Positions 52,028 through 61,768 of a stretch of 64,000 nt of DNA are shown one piece after another. How positions within the stretch are numbered: the stretch's first letter is position 1; each line of letters starts with the position of its first letter. Origin of the DNA: Rhodobacter flavimaris (GTDB lineage Bacteria; Pseudomonadota; Alphaproteobacteria; Rhodobacterales; Rhodobacteraceae); assembly GCF_021378075.1 (NCBI RefSeq), contig NZ_JAJUOS010000013.1, forward strand, positions 33,644-97,643, written 5' to 3'. Both the position numbers and the translations under genes were made by a program. The notes under the pieces are model-generated. The model was given only the letters and a program-made list of their open reading frames with translations, had not been told where the DNA came from and made no database searches.

Positions 52028-53286
52028 GGCAGGATCAGGAAGGCCCGGAAATCGTTGACATTGGTCAGCGTCGGGCCGGTCACCACCTGCGCCCCTACCT
52101 CGGCAAAGAAGCCGTGGCTGTCCTGACGGGCCAGCGCGGCTTGCACGTCCAGCCCCTCGGCTTCGGCCTGCGCCAGAGTATCGGGGCCGATGAGCGCCCC
52201 CGCAACCTCGGCCGCGCCATCGACGCCATCGGTATCACAGGCAATCGCGTAGATACCGGGAGCGCCCTGCAATTCCAGCGCGGCAGCAAGCGCGAGTTCA
52301 GCATTCGGGCCGCCGACGCCATCCGAGCCGGCAACCCGAGTCACCGTGCATTCGCCCCCAGACAGCAGCACCAAGGGCCGCTCCAGCCCCGAGGTCGCCA
52401 ATTCCCGCGCCATGCGGGCCTGCGACCGGCCCAGATCGCGGGCCTCACCCTCCAGCGCATCGCCCAACATCCGCACATCGCATCCGGCCGCCCGCGCGAC
52501 CTCGGTCGCAGCGGCAAGGGACTGCGCGGGGGCGGCGACGATCCGGGTCTCGGCACGGCTCAGGCGCGGATCATCCGGCGCCAGAACCCGCCCGCCCTGG
52601 GCCAGCACCGCCTCAGCCGCCGGTGGCAGGGCGATCCCGTAACGCGCAACGATGGCGCGCGCCGCGTCAATGCCACGCGCATCGCCCACTGTCGGCCCCG
52701 AGGCGATGAAGGCCGGATCGTCCCCCGGCACGTCCGAGATCATGAGGGTGAGCATCCGCGCCGGATAGGCCGCTGCCGCCAGTTGCCCGCCCTTCACCGC
52801 ACTCAGATGCTTGCGCAGGGTGTTCATCTGGTCGATGGGCGCGCCCGAGGCCAGCAGCGCGGCATTGACCGCCTGCTTGTCCGCCAGCGTCAGATCACCC
52901 GCCGGGGCACAAAGCAGCGCCGAGCCGCCGCCCGAGATCAGCGCCAGAACGAAATCGTCCGGCCCCAGCCCTTCTAGCAGCGTCAGCATCCGCCGCGTGG
53001 CCGCGACTCCGGCTACGTCGGGCACCGGATGGGCGGCCTCGACAATCTCGATGCCCTGCGTCGGGCGCGCATAACCGTAGCGCGTGATCACCAGCCCCTC
53101 GCAGGGCCCCCAAACCGCCTCGACGGCCTCGGCCATCCGGGCCGAGGCCTTGCCCGCCCCGACCACGACCACCTGCCCGGCCGGGCGTGGAGGCAGAAGC
53201 GCGGGGATGGCGCGCATCGGATCTGCGGCGGCGACAGCGGCGTCGAACATTGCGAGCAACAGGGTCTGGGGTGTCTGGATGTCCAT
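52015..53286 (-). CDS. Glycerate 2-kinase (MOFRL/GK-II family)
   Basis: A 423-residue protein of the class II glycerate kinase family (VVVGAGKASARMAEAVE near 56, LISGGGSALLCAPAG, TLRKHLSAVKGGQLAAAA, and a C-terminal MOFRL domain with LLSGGECTVT and CDTDGVDGAAEVAGALI). It phosphorylates glycerate to 2-phosphoglycerate. The older name hydroxypyruvate reductase (TtuD) is used for the same family. GGAGGAG precedes the ATG at 53286. It plausibly finishes glyoxylate use from purines. Confidence 0.9.
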   Translation of the reverse strand: MDIQTPQTLLLAMFDAAVAAADPMRAIPALLPPRPAGQVVVVGAGKASARMAEAVEAVWGPCEGLVITRYGYARPTQGIEIVEAAHPVPDVAGVAATRRMLTLLEGLGPDDFVLALISGGGSALLCAPAGDLTLADKQAVNAALLASGAPIDQMNTLRKHLSAVKGGQLAAAAYPARMLTLMISDVPGDDPAFIASGPTVGDARGIDAARAIVARYGIALPPAAEAVLAQGGRVLAPDDPRLSRAETRIVAAPAQSLAAATEVARAAGCDVRMLGDALEGEARDLGRSQARMARELATSGLERPLVLLSGGECTVTRVAGSDGVGGPNAELALAAALELQGAPGIYAIACDTDGVDGAAEVAGALIGPDTLAQAEAEGLDVQAALARQDSHGFFAEVGAQVVTGPTLTNVNDFRAFLILPQTP

Positions 53287-53331
53287 CGTCTCCTCCTGCA
53301 GCGATCCTAGGCTTGTGGCCGGGGCGCGCAA

Positions 53332-53358
53332 GAAAAAGCGGGGGCCGAAGCCCCCGCT
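53332..53358 (-). terminator. Rho-independent terminator after the 5'-nucleotidase gene
   Basis: GCGGGGGC/GCCCCCGC stem with a TTCG loop and five Ts on the minus strand, 22 bases after the stop of the nucleotidase gene. Confidence 0.88.
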
Positions 53359-53378
53359 ACATTGGCATTTTCGGCCGC

Positions 53379-54962
53379 TTACTTGCGGGTAATCCGCCCA
53401 TCGAGCGCCGGGTTATAGGGGCCAACCTTGGCCAGATACTCCGCCGTCACATCGGCAAGGTCGGGGCCATAGTCATAGGCGTTCATGCCCTCGGCATCGA
53501 ACATCTTGTAACCGTCGCCGCCCTGACGAACGTAGTTGTTGGTCACCACGCCATAGACCTTCGCCGGATCGATCGGCATCCAGCTACCCGCGTCCATCAC
53601 CATGACCTCGGAAATCCGGCTGCCCGCCGGTTGCGCCGGGTCGAGCGTGTATTTCAGGCCCGCAACTTGGGTGAAACGGCCCGCGCCTTCCTCAAGCTGG
53701 CTCGCGCCGTTCTCCAGCGCCGCAACGATGGTCGAGCCCTTCGCCTCGAACGTCGAGAGCGTGTTCTGGAACGGCAGCACCGTCAGAACCTCGCCCATGG
53801 TCACCGGACCCGCGTCGATCGAAGCGCGCAGACCGCCGCCGTTCTGGATGGCGATGGTCACACCCTGGCCTTTCACGCGGTCGAGCATCGCATCTGCCAC
53901 AAGGTTCCCCATGGCGCATTCCATCTGCCGGCAAGTGTCGCGCGAGCCATCCACCTCGGCGGTGGTCTCGGCCACGACCTTGGCGCGCACCTCTTCAAGC
54001 GGCTTGGCAAGTTCGGCAACGCGCGCGGCGATCTCGGCATCGGGGGTGACCGACGCATCAAGCAAAACGGTATCGCCCGAGGCATCCTTGAGCACACCGG
54101 CGTCGTCGAAGGTCAGCACAAGATGGCCGACGTATTTCGAATAGGCATAGGCCGAGACGACCGGCACCGCGCCCGCCATCGTCGGGTATTTCTCGGCCCC
54201 TTCCTCGGTGTTCGAGAACTTGGTGTGCGAGTGGCCGCCAACAACCGCATCGACCCCGGCAACCGCCTCGCCAAGCGCCTTGTCCTTGACGAAGCCCACA
54301 TGGGTCAGCGCGATGATCTTGTTGACGCCCTCGGCCTCCAGCGCGGCCACATCGGCCTTCAGGCTTTCGGCCTCGTCCTGGAAAATCACCGCCGGACCGG
54401 GCGACGAGGTCTCGACCGTATCGGTCGCCAGCGCCGAGACGATGCCGACCTTCTCGCCGCCGACCTCAAGCACGATCGCGTTGCTGATCTTGCCGTTAAG
54501 CACGTTCGACTGGCTCAGGTCGAGATTGCCCGACACCATCGGGAAAGAAATCGCGTCGAGGAAGCCGACCAGCCCCTCGGGGCCGTCGTCGAATTCGTGG
54601 TTGCCCACGGCCATCGCGTCGAAGCCGATCTTGTTCATGAACTCGGCCGTGTCGGCGCCCTTGTAGGTCGTGTAGAACAGCGAGCCCTGGAACTGGTCGC
54701 CCGCGTCCAGCACGATCACGTTGCCGCCCTCGGCTTTGATCGCATTGCGCAATTCGTTGATCTTGGTGGCCACGCGTGCAACGCCGCCAAAGCACTTACC
54801 CTCGGCCGAGTCCTCGGCCGAACAGGTGGAGTCGTATTTGTTAATCTCTTCAATGCGGCTGTGCATGTCGTTGATATGCAGCACATGCAGCGTGTAATCG
54901 GCCGAGGCCGTGCCCGCCGACAGCGCGAGCGCTGCGGCTGAGGCCAGGAAACGAGTTTGCAT
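53379..54962 (-). CDS. Periplasmic bifunctional metallophosphatase/5'-nucleotidase (UshA-like)
   Basis: 527 residues. A signal peptide (about 21 residues) precedes a calcineurin-like metallophosphatase domain with its metal motifs (HINDMHSRI, DAGDQFQGS, GNHEFDDG, VGGHSHT) and a C-terminal 5'-nucleotidase substrate domain (IAIQNGGGLRASIDAGPVTMGEV). It releases nucleosides and phosphate from nucleotides outside the cytoplasm, and could supply the purine and pyrimidine routes in this window. Two early cysteines (TCSAEDSAEGKC) may form a disulfide. Confidence 0.92.
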   Translation of the reverse strand: MQTRFLASAAALALSAGTASADYTLHVLHINDMHSRIEEINKYDSTCSAEDSAEGKCFGGVARVATKINELRNAIKAEGGNVIVLDAGDQFQGSLFYTTYKGADTAEFMNKIGFDAMAVGNHEFDDGPEGLVGFLDAISFPMVSGNLDLSQSNVLNGKISNAIVLEVGGEKVGIVSALATDTVETSSPGPAVIFQDEAESLKADVAALEAEGVNKIIALTHVGFVKDKALGEAVAGVDAVVGGHSHTKFSNTEEGAEKYPTMAGAVPVVSAYAYSKYVGHLVLTFDDAGVLKDASGDTVLLDASVTPDAEIAARVAELAKPLEEVRAKVVAETTAEVDGSRDTCRQMECAMGNLVADAMLDRVKGQGVTIAIQNGGGLRASIDAGPVTMGEVLTVLPFQNTLSTFEAKGSTIVAALENGASQLEEGAGRFTQVAGLKYTLDPAQPAGSRISEVMVMDAGSWMPIDPAKVYGVVTNNYVRQGGDGYKMFDAEGMNAYDYGPDLADVTAEYLAKVGPYNPALDGRITRK

Positions 54963-55133
54963 CGAACCCTCCGGTTTTGTCAGACAGTTTTTACTGTGAG
55001 GTCAGTTTCTCGCGCTGTCAAAGGTTGCGCATGCACTTTGGCTAGCGGGCACGCGTAACAGGGCGATGACTTGGCGGCATATCGGTGCATTGCCGGGATT
55101 GACCATTTTCCGGGCACAGGGCATTTGGTTGCC

Positions 55134-55472
55134 ATGCTGATTTACAAGATCTTTCGCCGCCCTGAATGGAATGCGTTCCGCGACGCGGGCCGCACCCTTG
55201 GCGCCCCGGTCGATCTGGCCGATGGCTTCATCCATTTCTCGACCGCGTCGCAGGTGGCCGAAACCGCTGCCAAGCATTTCGCGACCGAAAGCGATCTGGT
55301 GCTGGTGGCCGTTCACGCCGAGGGGCTTGGCGCCGATCTGAAATGGGAACCCTCGCGCGGCGGGGCGCTGTTTCCGCATCTTTACCGTCCGCTGGAACTG
55401 ACCGAGGTGGCCTGGGACCGTTCCCTGCCACTAGGCGCTACCGGCCATATCTTCCCCGAGGGCTTGCTGTGA
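55134..55472 (+). CDS. DUF952 family protein
   Basis: 112 residues with the DUF952 pattern: [68 protein letters not shown]. The function of the family is unknown. The ATG at 55134 gives the usual N-terminus although its ribosome site is weak. pyrD follows and its start nearly touches this stop. Confidence 0.88.
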   Translation: MLIYKIFRRPEWNAFRDAGRTLGAPVDLADGFIHFSTASQVAETAAKHFATESDLVLVAVHAEGLGADLKWEPSRGGALFPHLYRPLELTEVAWDRSLPLGATGHIFPEGLL

Positions 55473-55474
55473 AC

Positions 55475-56527
55475 ATGATCGAACGCACCGGGCTGGCGCT
55501 GTTGCACCGCTTCGACCCCGAGACCGCCCATGGCCTGTCGCTGCGCGCGCTGCGCGCGGGCCTTGTGCCGCTTCCCGGCCCGATCTCTTCGCCGCGTCTG
55601 GCGACGCAACTGGCGGGGATGGATCTGCTGAACCCGATCGGGTTGGCGGCGGGCTTTGACAAGAACGCCGTGGCCCTGCCGCAGCTGATGCGCTCTGGCT
55701 TCGGGTTCCTTGAGGTCGGCGCCGCGACCCCGCGCCCGCAAGAGGGCAACCCGCGCCCGCGCCTGTGGCGCCTGACCGAGGATCGCGCGGCGATCAACCG
55801 CTTTGGCTTCAACAACGAGGGGATGGAGCCGATCACGACCCGTTTGGCCGCCAAGCCCGACGGTATCCCCGTAGGCCTGAACCTCGGCGCGAACAAGGAC
55901 AGTGCCGACCGCGCGGCCGATTTCGCGACCGTCCTGCGCCATGCCGGGCCTCATATCGATTTCGCCACGGTCAATGTCAGCTCGCCCAACACCGAGAAGT
56001 TGCGCGACCTTCAGGGCAAAGAGGCGCTCTCGGCGCTGCTGGCCGGGGTGATCGACACGCGCAACGGCCTGTCGCGCCGCATCCCGGTTTTCCTAAAGAT
56101 CGCGCCAGATCTGAGCACGGCGGAACTGGAAGAGATAGCCGAGGTAGCGCTTGGCTCGGGCATCGACGGGCTGATCGCCACGAATACGACGCTTTCGCGC
56201 GAAGGTTTGAAAAGTGCAGATCGCGGCCAGCAAGGCGGCCTTTCGGGGCAGCCCTTGTTCGAAAAGTCCACTCGCGTGCTAGCGCAGATGTCGCGCCTGA
56301 CGCAGGGCAAGCTGCCGCTGATCGGGGTTGGCGGGGTCAGTAATGCCGAACAGGCCTATGAAAAGATCCGCGCAGGTGCCTCGGCCGTGCAGCTTTACAC
56401 CGCGATGGTCTATGGCGGGCTTTCGCTGGCCGCAGAGATCGCGCGCGGCCTCGATGCGCTGTTGGCGCGCGACGGGTTCGGCTCGGTCTCGCAGGCCGTC
56501 GGCACGGGGCGCGACAAATGGCTCTGA
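55475..56527 (+). CDS. pyrD: Quinone-dependent dihydroorotate dehydrogenase (class 2)
   Basis: 350 residues of class 2 PyrD. It has the N-terminal membrane-associating helix region ([20 protein letters not shown]), FMN binding ([10 protein letters not shown]), a nucleophilic serine region [14 protein letters not shown], and [35 protein letters not shown]. It oxidises dihydroorotate in pyrimidine synthesis, feeding the quinone pool. The ATG at 55475 or a GTG at 55469 (GTGA overlap) could start it. Confidence 0.96.
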   Translation: MIERTGLALLHRFDPETAHGLSLRALRAGLVPLPGPISSPRLATQLAGMDLLNPIGLAAGFDKNAVALPQLMRSGFGFLEVGAATPRPQEGNPRPRLWRLTEDRAAINRFGFNNEGMEPITTRLAAKPDGIPVGLNLGANKDSADRAADFATVLRHAGPHIDFATVNVSSPNTEKLRDLQGKEALSALLAGVIDTRNGLSRRIPVFLKIAPDLSTAELEEIAEVALGSGIDGLIATNTTLSREGLKSADRGQQGGLSGQPLFEKSTRVLAQMSRLTQGKLPLIGVGGVSNAEQAYEKIRAGASAVQLYTAMVYGGLSLAAEIARGLDALLARDGFGSVSQAVGTGRDKWL

Positions 56528-56859
56528 CGATCTGGCACAACCCGCGCTGCAGCAAGTCGCGCGAGACGCTTGCGCTGCTGGAGGCGCGAGGACTGGCGCC
56601 AGAGGTGCGGCTTTACCTCACCGATCCGCCGAGCGTTGCCGAACTTGCTGAGGCACTGGCCCTGTTGGACCAACCCGCCGCATCGCTCGTTCGCTGGAAA
56701 GAGGCCGAGCGCCCCGCGGCGCTGACCCGCGATGCCGATACCGCGACCATCCTTGCCGCGCTGGCCGCGCAGCCCAAGCTGATCGAGCGTCCTCTGGTGC
56801 TGACCGACAGCGCCGCGCGCCTTGGGCGCCCGCCCGAAGCCGTTCTGGATATTCTATGA
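56518..56859 (+). CDS. ArsC-like (glutaredoxin-dependent arsenate reductase family, YfgD-type) protein
   Basis: 113 residues of thioredoxin-like fold with [18 protein letters not shown], in which the cysteine is the ArsC catalytic position, and [19 protein letters not shown]. Related to ArsC and YfgD; no arsenic genes adjoin, so the true substrate is unclear. It overlaps pyrD by 10 bases and is convergent with the exonuclease fusion gene. Confidence 0.85.
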   Translation: MALTIWHNPRCSKSRETLALLEARGLAPEVRLYLTDPPSVAELAEALALLDQPAASLVRWKEAERPAALTRDADTATILAALAAQPKLIERPLVLTDSAARLGRPPEAVLDIL

Positions 56860-56862
56860 ACC

Positions 56863-58956
56863 TCAGGCGTTGAGGTCCTTGAGCAACCGCCCGTGCTTGC
56901 GCACCTCGGCCACGACCTCACCAAAGGTGTTCAGCCCGCGCGCCTTCAACGCCGGAAGCAGCTTGAGGAAGGCATCCGCCGTCGCCACCGTGTCACCGAT
57001 CGCGGTGTGACGCGCCTCCTCGGGGATCGTGATCCCCAGCCGGTGGGTCAACGCATCAAGGCTATGCGTCTCAGACTGACCAAAGACCACCGCCGACAGC
57101 AGCACCGTGTCCAGGATCGGGTTGTCGAAATGCTGCCCGATCGCCAGTTCCTTGCGGCGCAGGAACTCCATGTCGAAAGGCGCGTTATGCGCGATCAGCA
57201 CGGCCCCTTCGGCAAATTTGTGGAAGCGCCGCCCGACCTCGATGATATCGGGCGCATCGACGACCATCGCGTCCGAGATCCCGTGCACCTCGGTCGAAGC
57301 GGGCGGGATGCTGCGGTGCGGGTTCACGAGCGTGTCGAAGACCTCGGTCTCGACCCGGCGGCCGTTCACGATACGCACGGCGGCGATTTGCACGATCTCG
57401 TCGCCCTCGGTCGGTAGGAGGCCGGTGGTTTCCGTGTCGAAAACAACGTAGGTCAGCCGCTCCAGCGGCGTGCCGGCGACCTCGGCATCGCGCACCTGGC
57501 CCAGGAGTTCGAAATCGTAAACCACAGCGCGCGGAATCGGCTTGGGGCGCTTAGTCACCCGGCGCGCCTCGCGCAGCGGGATACACAGGCGCCCGCGCCC
57601 ACCGGCCATTGGTTCGGGCCAGATTTCGCTGGCGTGGGTAATCAGCACCCGCCGCCCGGTCACATCGGCCATCCCCACTTCAAGGGGCGCGTCGAGCCAT
57701 TGCTCAAGATCGCTGATCGGGACGGGCGCGCCATGCCATTCCAGTGCGATAAGGGCGCCGCCCTCCTCTTCCGAGATCTCAAGACGGAATTCCGAACGTC
57801 CCTTGAGCCGCGATGCAAGCATTCCCAGAAGGGCAACCATCTCGAAACCCTCGCAGCGCAGCATCAGCGGGGCAGATTCGATTTCGATCTCGCCGTGATC
57901 GGCCTCGACCCGCGCACGCACCGCGTCGCCAAGGTCCGAGGCCCGGATCATCCCGAGCGGCCACCAGTCGGCGCGGTTCGCCTCGTGCCGCTCAAAGAGC
58001 GTATGGATCGCGTCGGCAAGCATCAGCGCCTCGGTCCGCGCGGCGGAACGCACCTTGTCGCGCGCAGGGCCGGTCGGGCCGTCATCGGCCGTCAGCACAC
58101 CGGTCAGCGATTGCAGCGCTGCGGCGGGGCGGCGGATCCGGTCGAACAGCTCATCCATCAACTGCTCGCGTTGCGCATGGGCGCGCATGTCGCCCGAGAC
58201 GTCGCGCAGCGTCAGCACATAGCCGGGGCGCGAGGTAATGTGGCGATCCTCGCCCTCGGACAAAAGCCGCATCCGCGCGGCCAGAACCTTGCCGTCAGCC
58301 ACCGTGGAACACAGCAGGTCCGAGGCGGCGTCGGGGTCGTCAGTCTCGATCAGACGGGCATAGGCATGGGCGACCGGCGCCTGATGCAGGTAATCGAACA
58401 CGCGCCGATCAAGGCCCGGAGCATGGCCACCGCCCAGCAGGTCCACCGCCTGCCCGTTGTAGAAAACCAGCTGGTGATCGGGTGTGCACAAGAGAACGCC
58501 CACCGGCACGTCCGAAAGCAGCGCCTCGAGCCGCTCTTTCTCGCGCGCCAGGCGGTTGGTTTCGCGCTGCACCGACTCGATGAGGGCCGAACGGGTCTCG
58601 GCCAGATGCTGAGTGACGGCAGCCGCCGCGGGAGCGAGATCGCCAAGGTATCGGCCCGCCGACTGGTCAAGTTCCGAGGCGACTTCGGCATGGGTGCGCG
58701 CGCGCATCCCGCCCGCCAGACGCTCGATCGGTTTGGCCACGTTTTCATCGAAAAGGAACCAGACCCCGGCGATCAAGCCCAGGATTACGAAGCCCGCAAC
58801 AGTGCCGCCGATGATGAATCCGTCCAGTGCCTCGGGCACACCCAGCTTCTCGAACCCGAACACCATTCCGGCAATCAGCGCACCGATATTCCCAGCCGCA
58901 AGCGCGGCAAAGAACAAGAACACGCGCAGACGAAGACTGAGACTGGCAAGCTTCAT
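56863..58956 (-). CDS. Membrane PAS/pseudokinase-DEDDh exonuclease fusion
   Basis: 697 residues. Two N-terminal transmembrane helices (about 10-35 and 45-70) lead to a HAMP-like region and coiled coil, a PAS domain (about 145-250, LLSDVPVGVLLCTPDHQLVFYNGQAVDLLGG), a histidine-kinase-like dimerisation helix in which the usual phosphoacceptor histidine is absent (MDELFDRIRRPAAAL), and a poorly conserved ATPase-like part. From about 515 a DnaQ-type 3'-5' exonuclease follows with all motifs: VFDTETTG, IAHNAPFDMEFL, HTAIGDTVATADAF. It is last in the ActP operon and overlaps the receiver gene by 4 bases. Probably a sensor-regulated nuclease at the membrane. Confidence 0.88.
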   Translation of the reverse strand: MKLASLSLRLRVFLFFAALAAGNIGALIAGMVFGFEKLGVPEALDGFIIGGTVAGFVILGLIAGVWFLFDENVAKPIERLAGGMRARTHAEVASELDQSAGRYLGDLAPAAAAVTQHLAETRSALIESVQRETNRLAREKERLEALLSDVPVGVLLCTPDHQLVFYNGQAVDLLGGGHAPGLDRRVFDYLHQAPVAHAYARLIETDDPDAASDLLCSTVADGKVLAARMRLLSEGEDRHITSRPGYVLTLRDVSGDMRAHAQREQLMDELFDRIRRPAAALQSLTGVLTADDGPTGPARDKVRSAARTEALMLADAIHTLFERHEANRADWWPLGMIRASDLGDAVRARVEADHGEIEIESAPLMLRCEGFEMVALLGMLASRLKGRSEFRLEISEEEGGALIALEWHGAPVPISDLEQWLDAPLEVGMADVTGRRVLITHASEIWPEPMAGGRGRLCIPLREARRVTKRPKPIPRAVVYDFELLGQVRDAEVAGTPLERLTYVVFDTETTGLLPTEGDEIVQIAAVRIVNGRRVETEVFDTLVNPHRSIPPASTEVHGISDAMVVDAPDIIEVGRRFHKFAEGAVLIAHNAPFDMEFLRRKELAIGQHFDNPILDTVLLSAVVFGQSETHSLDALTHRLGITIPEEARHTAIGDTVATADAFLKLLPALKARGLNTFGEVVAEVRKHGRLLKDLNA

Positions 58957-59348
58957 CCCTGCCCTCCCGCGTCGAGAAGCCGATGCACCTCGTCGCGCAG
59001 CTCCTTGAGCTCGAACGGCTTTGCTATGAAACCGTCTGCGCCAAGAGCCAGGCCCTTGCGACGCTCCATGGCCGAGCCGCGCGCGGTCATCATCAATATC
59101 TTCACATCGGCAAGGCCACTGTCGGCCCGCACTTCCTGGCAGATTTCATAGCCCGAAACCTCGGGCAACATGACATCCAGAAGCACCAGATCCGGATGCA
59201 TTGCGCGGATCCGGTCGATCGCGCCCGCACCGGTGGCGATGCGGTCATGATCGAACCCCTCGCGGCTCATCAGGTAGTCGAGCGCGATTGCGATATTGTC
59301 CTCATCCTCCACGATAAGGACACGATGTTTCCTCCCACCGTCGGCCAT
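58953..59348 (-). CDS. Single-domain response regulator
   Basis: A 131-residue lone receiver domain: VEDEDNI acidic pocket, phosphoacceptor aspartate in VLLDVMLPEV, threonine in LMMTARG and lysine in FIAKPFEL. The ATG at 59348 has GGGAGG six bases upstream; an ATG at 59354 overlaps the upstream stop but has no spacer to that ribosome site. It overlaps the exonuclease fusion by 4 bases. Its kinase is not obvious, because the fused kinase-like part lacks its histidine. Confidence 0.9.
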   Translation of the reverse strand: MADGGRKHRVLIVEDEDNIAIALDYLMSREGFDHDRIATGAGAIDRIRAMHPDLVLLDVMLPEVSGYEICQEVRADSGLADVKILMMTARGSAMERRKGLALGADGFIAKPFELKELRDEVHRLLDAGGQG

Positions 59349-59350
59349 GT

Positions 59351-59878
59351 TCATCCTCCCAGACAGGCGGCCTTCAGTCCCTCATCGGTGGCATCCAACG
59401 GGTACCATTCGGCCCCCGTCAGCGTGCCATCCGGGTTTATCTGCGCCCCCTCCACAAGATCGGCGCGTGCCGCGTTTTCGCAGTCATAGGCAACGCTGAC
59501 CGCCTGTACCGGCGCCCAACGCTGCATTAGCAACAGTTCGGTTTGTGCAATCCCGGGCGCCGGATGGCGGATCGTGTCGCTATCCAGCGCCATCGCCCGC
59601 ACCGTCATCGGGAATACGTAGGTCCAGGGGCGCCAGGGCTTGCTGTCCTCGACCGTGCGCAGGATCGTCACGCTTTCGGGCAGACCCGCGCGCAGGCGCG
59701 GATACCAAGCATATTCGCTCCAGATCGTCGCGCCCAGCATGGCCAGACCGGCCGTCGCAGGCATCGCCCATTTGGGCAGCTGCACGCCGAAAACCTTGCG
59801 CAGCGCATGGCGCGACGCAAAGACCACCACAACGGCCAGGAAGGCCGCCGCCAGCATGGTGATGAAATCGTTGACCAT
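59351..59878 (-). CDS. Unknown membrane-anchored protein in the ActP operon
   Basis: 175 residues with an N-terminal hydrophobic helix, a second one (about 37-53) and a soluble remainder with two cysteines (VAYDCENAARADL and AACLGG at the end). No family recognised. It lies between the DUF294 protein gene (9-base gap) and the receiver gene (near-overlapping), so it belongs to the operon. Confidence 0.75.
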   Translation of the reverse strand: MVNDFITMLAAAFLAVVVVFASRHALRKVFGVQLPKWAMPATAGLAMLGATIWSEYAWYPRLRAGLPESVTILRTVEDSKPWRPWTYVFPMTVRAMALDSDTIRHPAPGIAQTELLLMQRWAPVQAVSVAYDCENAARADLVEGAQINPDGTLTGAEWYPLDATDEGLKAACLGG

Positions 59879-59887
59879 TGAAACCCC

Positions 59888-61714
59888 TTAACTCACCGCT
59901 GCCTTGCCATGCCCGATGGCCGATTGCATCGTGCGCACCACCACAAAGGCGTCGCGCAGATGCGAGCGTTCGAAATCCGACAGATCCGAGGGCGCCAGAT
60001 AATTGTCGGGCTTGCGCCCGGCCTTGATCAGATGCGACTGGTTTTCAAGCCGCATCGTGGCGATCAGGTCATAGGCCTCGATCAGGTCGCGCGCCCCCGA
60101 GGCCGAGATGATCCCCGCCTCTTCGGCGCCAAGCAGACGCGCCCGCGTATTGGCCGCCGTCAGCCGCCCCTGCAACGCATAGACGCGGCCCAGATCGGTC
60201 ACCGGCACCACGCCATTGTGCTTCATGTCGATATGATTGCGATGCTCGCCCGAGCGGATCGTGGCAAAGCCGCGGATCAGGCCAAGCGGCGGCGTATGCT
60301 TGAGCGAGTTCGAGATCATATGCGCCACGAAGATCGAGTTGCGCGCCGCGATCTCCAGCGTCTCTTCCTGAAGGTTCTGATAGAGGCTTGGGCCGTTGCC
60401 CCCGATCGGACGCAGGTCGAACATGACCGACGCCAGCATCTGCGCCTCGGGATTGGGCTTGTTGATCCAACCGTGGAAATAGTCGCGCCAGACCCGCGCG
60501 GGCTGGCACCAGCGATCGGCCGTCGCCATCATGTCGCCGGGACAATAGACGTAGCCGCAGGCGTGCAGACCGTCCGACACGATCTTCGCGAGCTTATGGA
60601 AGTAAACCATGTCCTCGGGCGTGGCAGCGTCGTCAATGATCAGGCAGTTGTCCTGATCGCTGACGCCGGTCTGCTCTTGCCGACCCTGGCTGCCGCAGGC
60701 CAGCCACAAATAATGCACGGGCGCCGGGCCAAGCTCGGCCTCGGCCATGGCCAGCAAGCGGCGTGTGACCGCATCGGCGATATCGGTGATCAGGCGGGTG
60801 ACTACCTCGTGGCTGTGATGCCCCCCGACCAGTTGCACAAGCAGCTGCGGGATGCGTGCGGTAACCCCAGCCATCTCCTCGATACTGTCCGCCGAGGCCA
60901 CATCGCGGATCAGCACGGCCGAGCTGACCGCCTGAAAGCGCGTCAGGTCGGTCTGGGTAATCATCCCGGCAAAGCGACCGCCTTCGACGATCGGCAGATG
61001 GCCGATGCGGCGTTCAAGCATGATGTGCAGGATGTCCGAGCCAAGCGCGCTAAGCGGCAGCGAGATCGGATCTGGCGTCATGACCTCGCGCACCGGCAGA
61101 TCGGGGCTAAGCCCACCCGCGAGCACCTTGTTCGACAGATCGCGCACCGTGACGATGCCGCGCAGCTTCTCGCCCTCGGTCACCCCGAGCGAGGAGACAT
61201 GGGCGTCGCGCATGATCTGCGCCGCTTCGCGCACCGTGGCATCGGGCGCGCAGCTCATCGGCTTGCGCGACAGCAGATCGGCGATCTTCATGGTCGCGAT
61301 ATCAGCCTGACGCGTCTCGCGCCCACGGGTGCGGTTGAAGAAGCGCCTGAACGGCGGGAACTCTTCGCTTAGGCGCACGAACTCGGCTTCTGGAAGCATC
61401 AGGAGCACGGATTGCTCGGTCGCCTTCGCGCTGGTCACGGCAATGCCCTCGCGCATCAGACCACGCTCGCCGAAAGAGTTGCGCGGCCCCAGGATCGACA
61501 CGAGGGCACCGTTCTCCTCGGTGATCTCCACGCCGCCCGACTTGATCAGGTAGAGGCCCTCAAGCTGATCGTCCTTGCGGTAGATTTCCGTTCCAGCGGG
61601 AACTTCCCTGCGGCTGAAGGAACTGGCGACGCGCACCAACTCGTCCCGCGGCAGGTTATCATAGGGATGGACGCTCTCGAGAAACGCGATGATGGCCTGT
61701 TGTGCGCCGCCCAT
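59888..61714 (-). CDS. Cyclic nucleotide-binding/CBS/DUF294 nucleotidyltransferase-like protein
   Basis: 608 residues. A cNMP-binding domain (about 10-125, GGVEITEENGALVSILGPRNSFGERGL) is followed by a CBS pair (about 145-270, SRKPMSCAPDATVREAAQIM) and a GlnD-like DUF294 nucleotidyltransferase with GSQGRQEQTGVSDQDNCLI, then a DUF294 C-terminal helical domain. The family is suspected to modify or sense nucleotides for transport control. GGAGAAAG precedes the ATG at 61714; upstream extension is rejected. It lies 88 bases downstream of the symporter across a hairpin. Confidence 0.9.
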   Translation of the reverse strand: MGGAQQAIIAFLESVHPYDNLPRDELVRVASSFSRREVPAGTEIYRKDDQLEGLYLIKSGGVEITEENGALVSILGPRNSFGERGLMREGIAVTSAKATEQSVLLMLPEAEFVRLSEEFPPFRRFFNRTRGRETRQADIATMKIADLLSRKPMSCAPDATVREAAQIMRDAHVSSLGVTEGEKLRGIVTVRDLSNKVLAGGLSPDLPVREVMTPDPISLPLSALGSDILHIMLERRIGHLPIVEGGRFAGMITQTDLTRFQAVSSAVLIRDVASADSIEEMAGVTARIPQLLVQLVGGHHSHEVVTRLITDIADAVTRRLLAMAEAELGPAPVHYLWLACGSQGRQEQTGVSDQDNCLIIDDAATPEDMVYFHKLAKIVSDGLHACGYVYCPGDMMATADRWCQPARVWRDYFHGWINKPNPEAQMLASVMFDLRPIGGNGPSLYQNLQEETLEIAARNSIFVAHMISNSLKHTPPLGLIRGFATIRSGEHRNHIDMKHNGVVPVTDLGRVYALQGRLTAANTRARLLGAEEAGIISASGARDLIEAYDLIATMRLENQSHLIKAGRKPDNYLAPSDLSDFERSHLRDAFVVVRTMQSAIGHGKAAVS

Positions 61715-61768
61715 GATGACTTTCTCCGGAGAAGGAGGGCCGCCCTGTCGGGCGACCCGGATCTTGTG

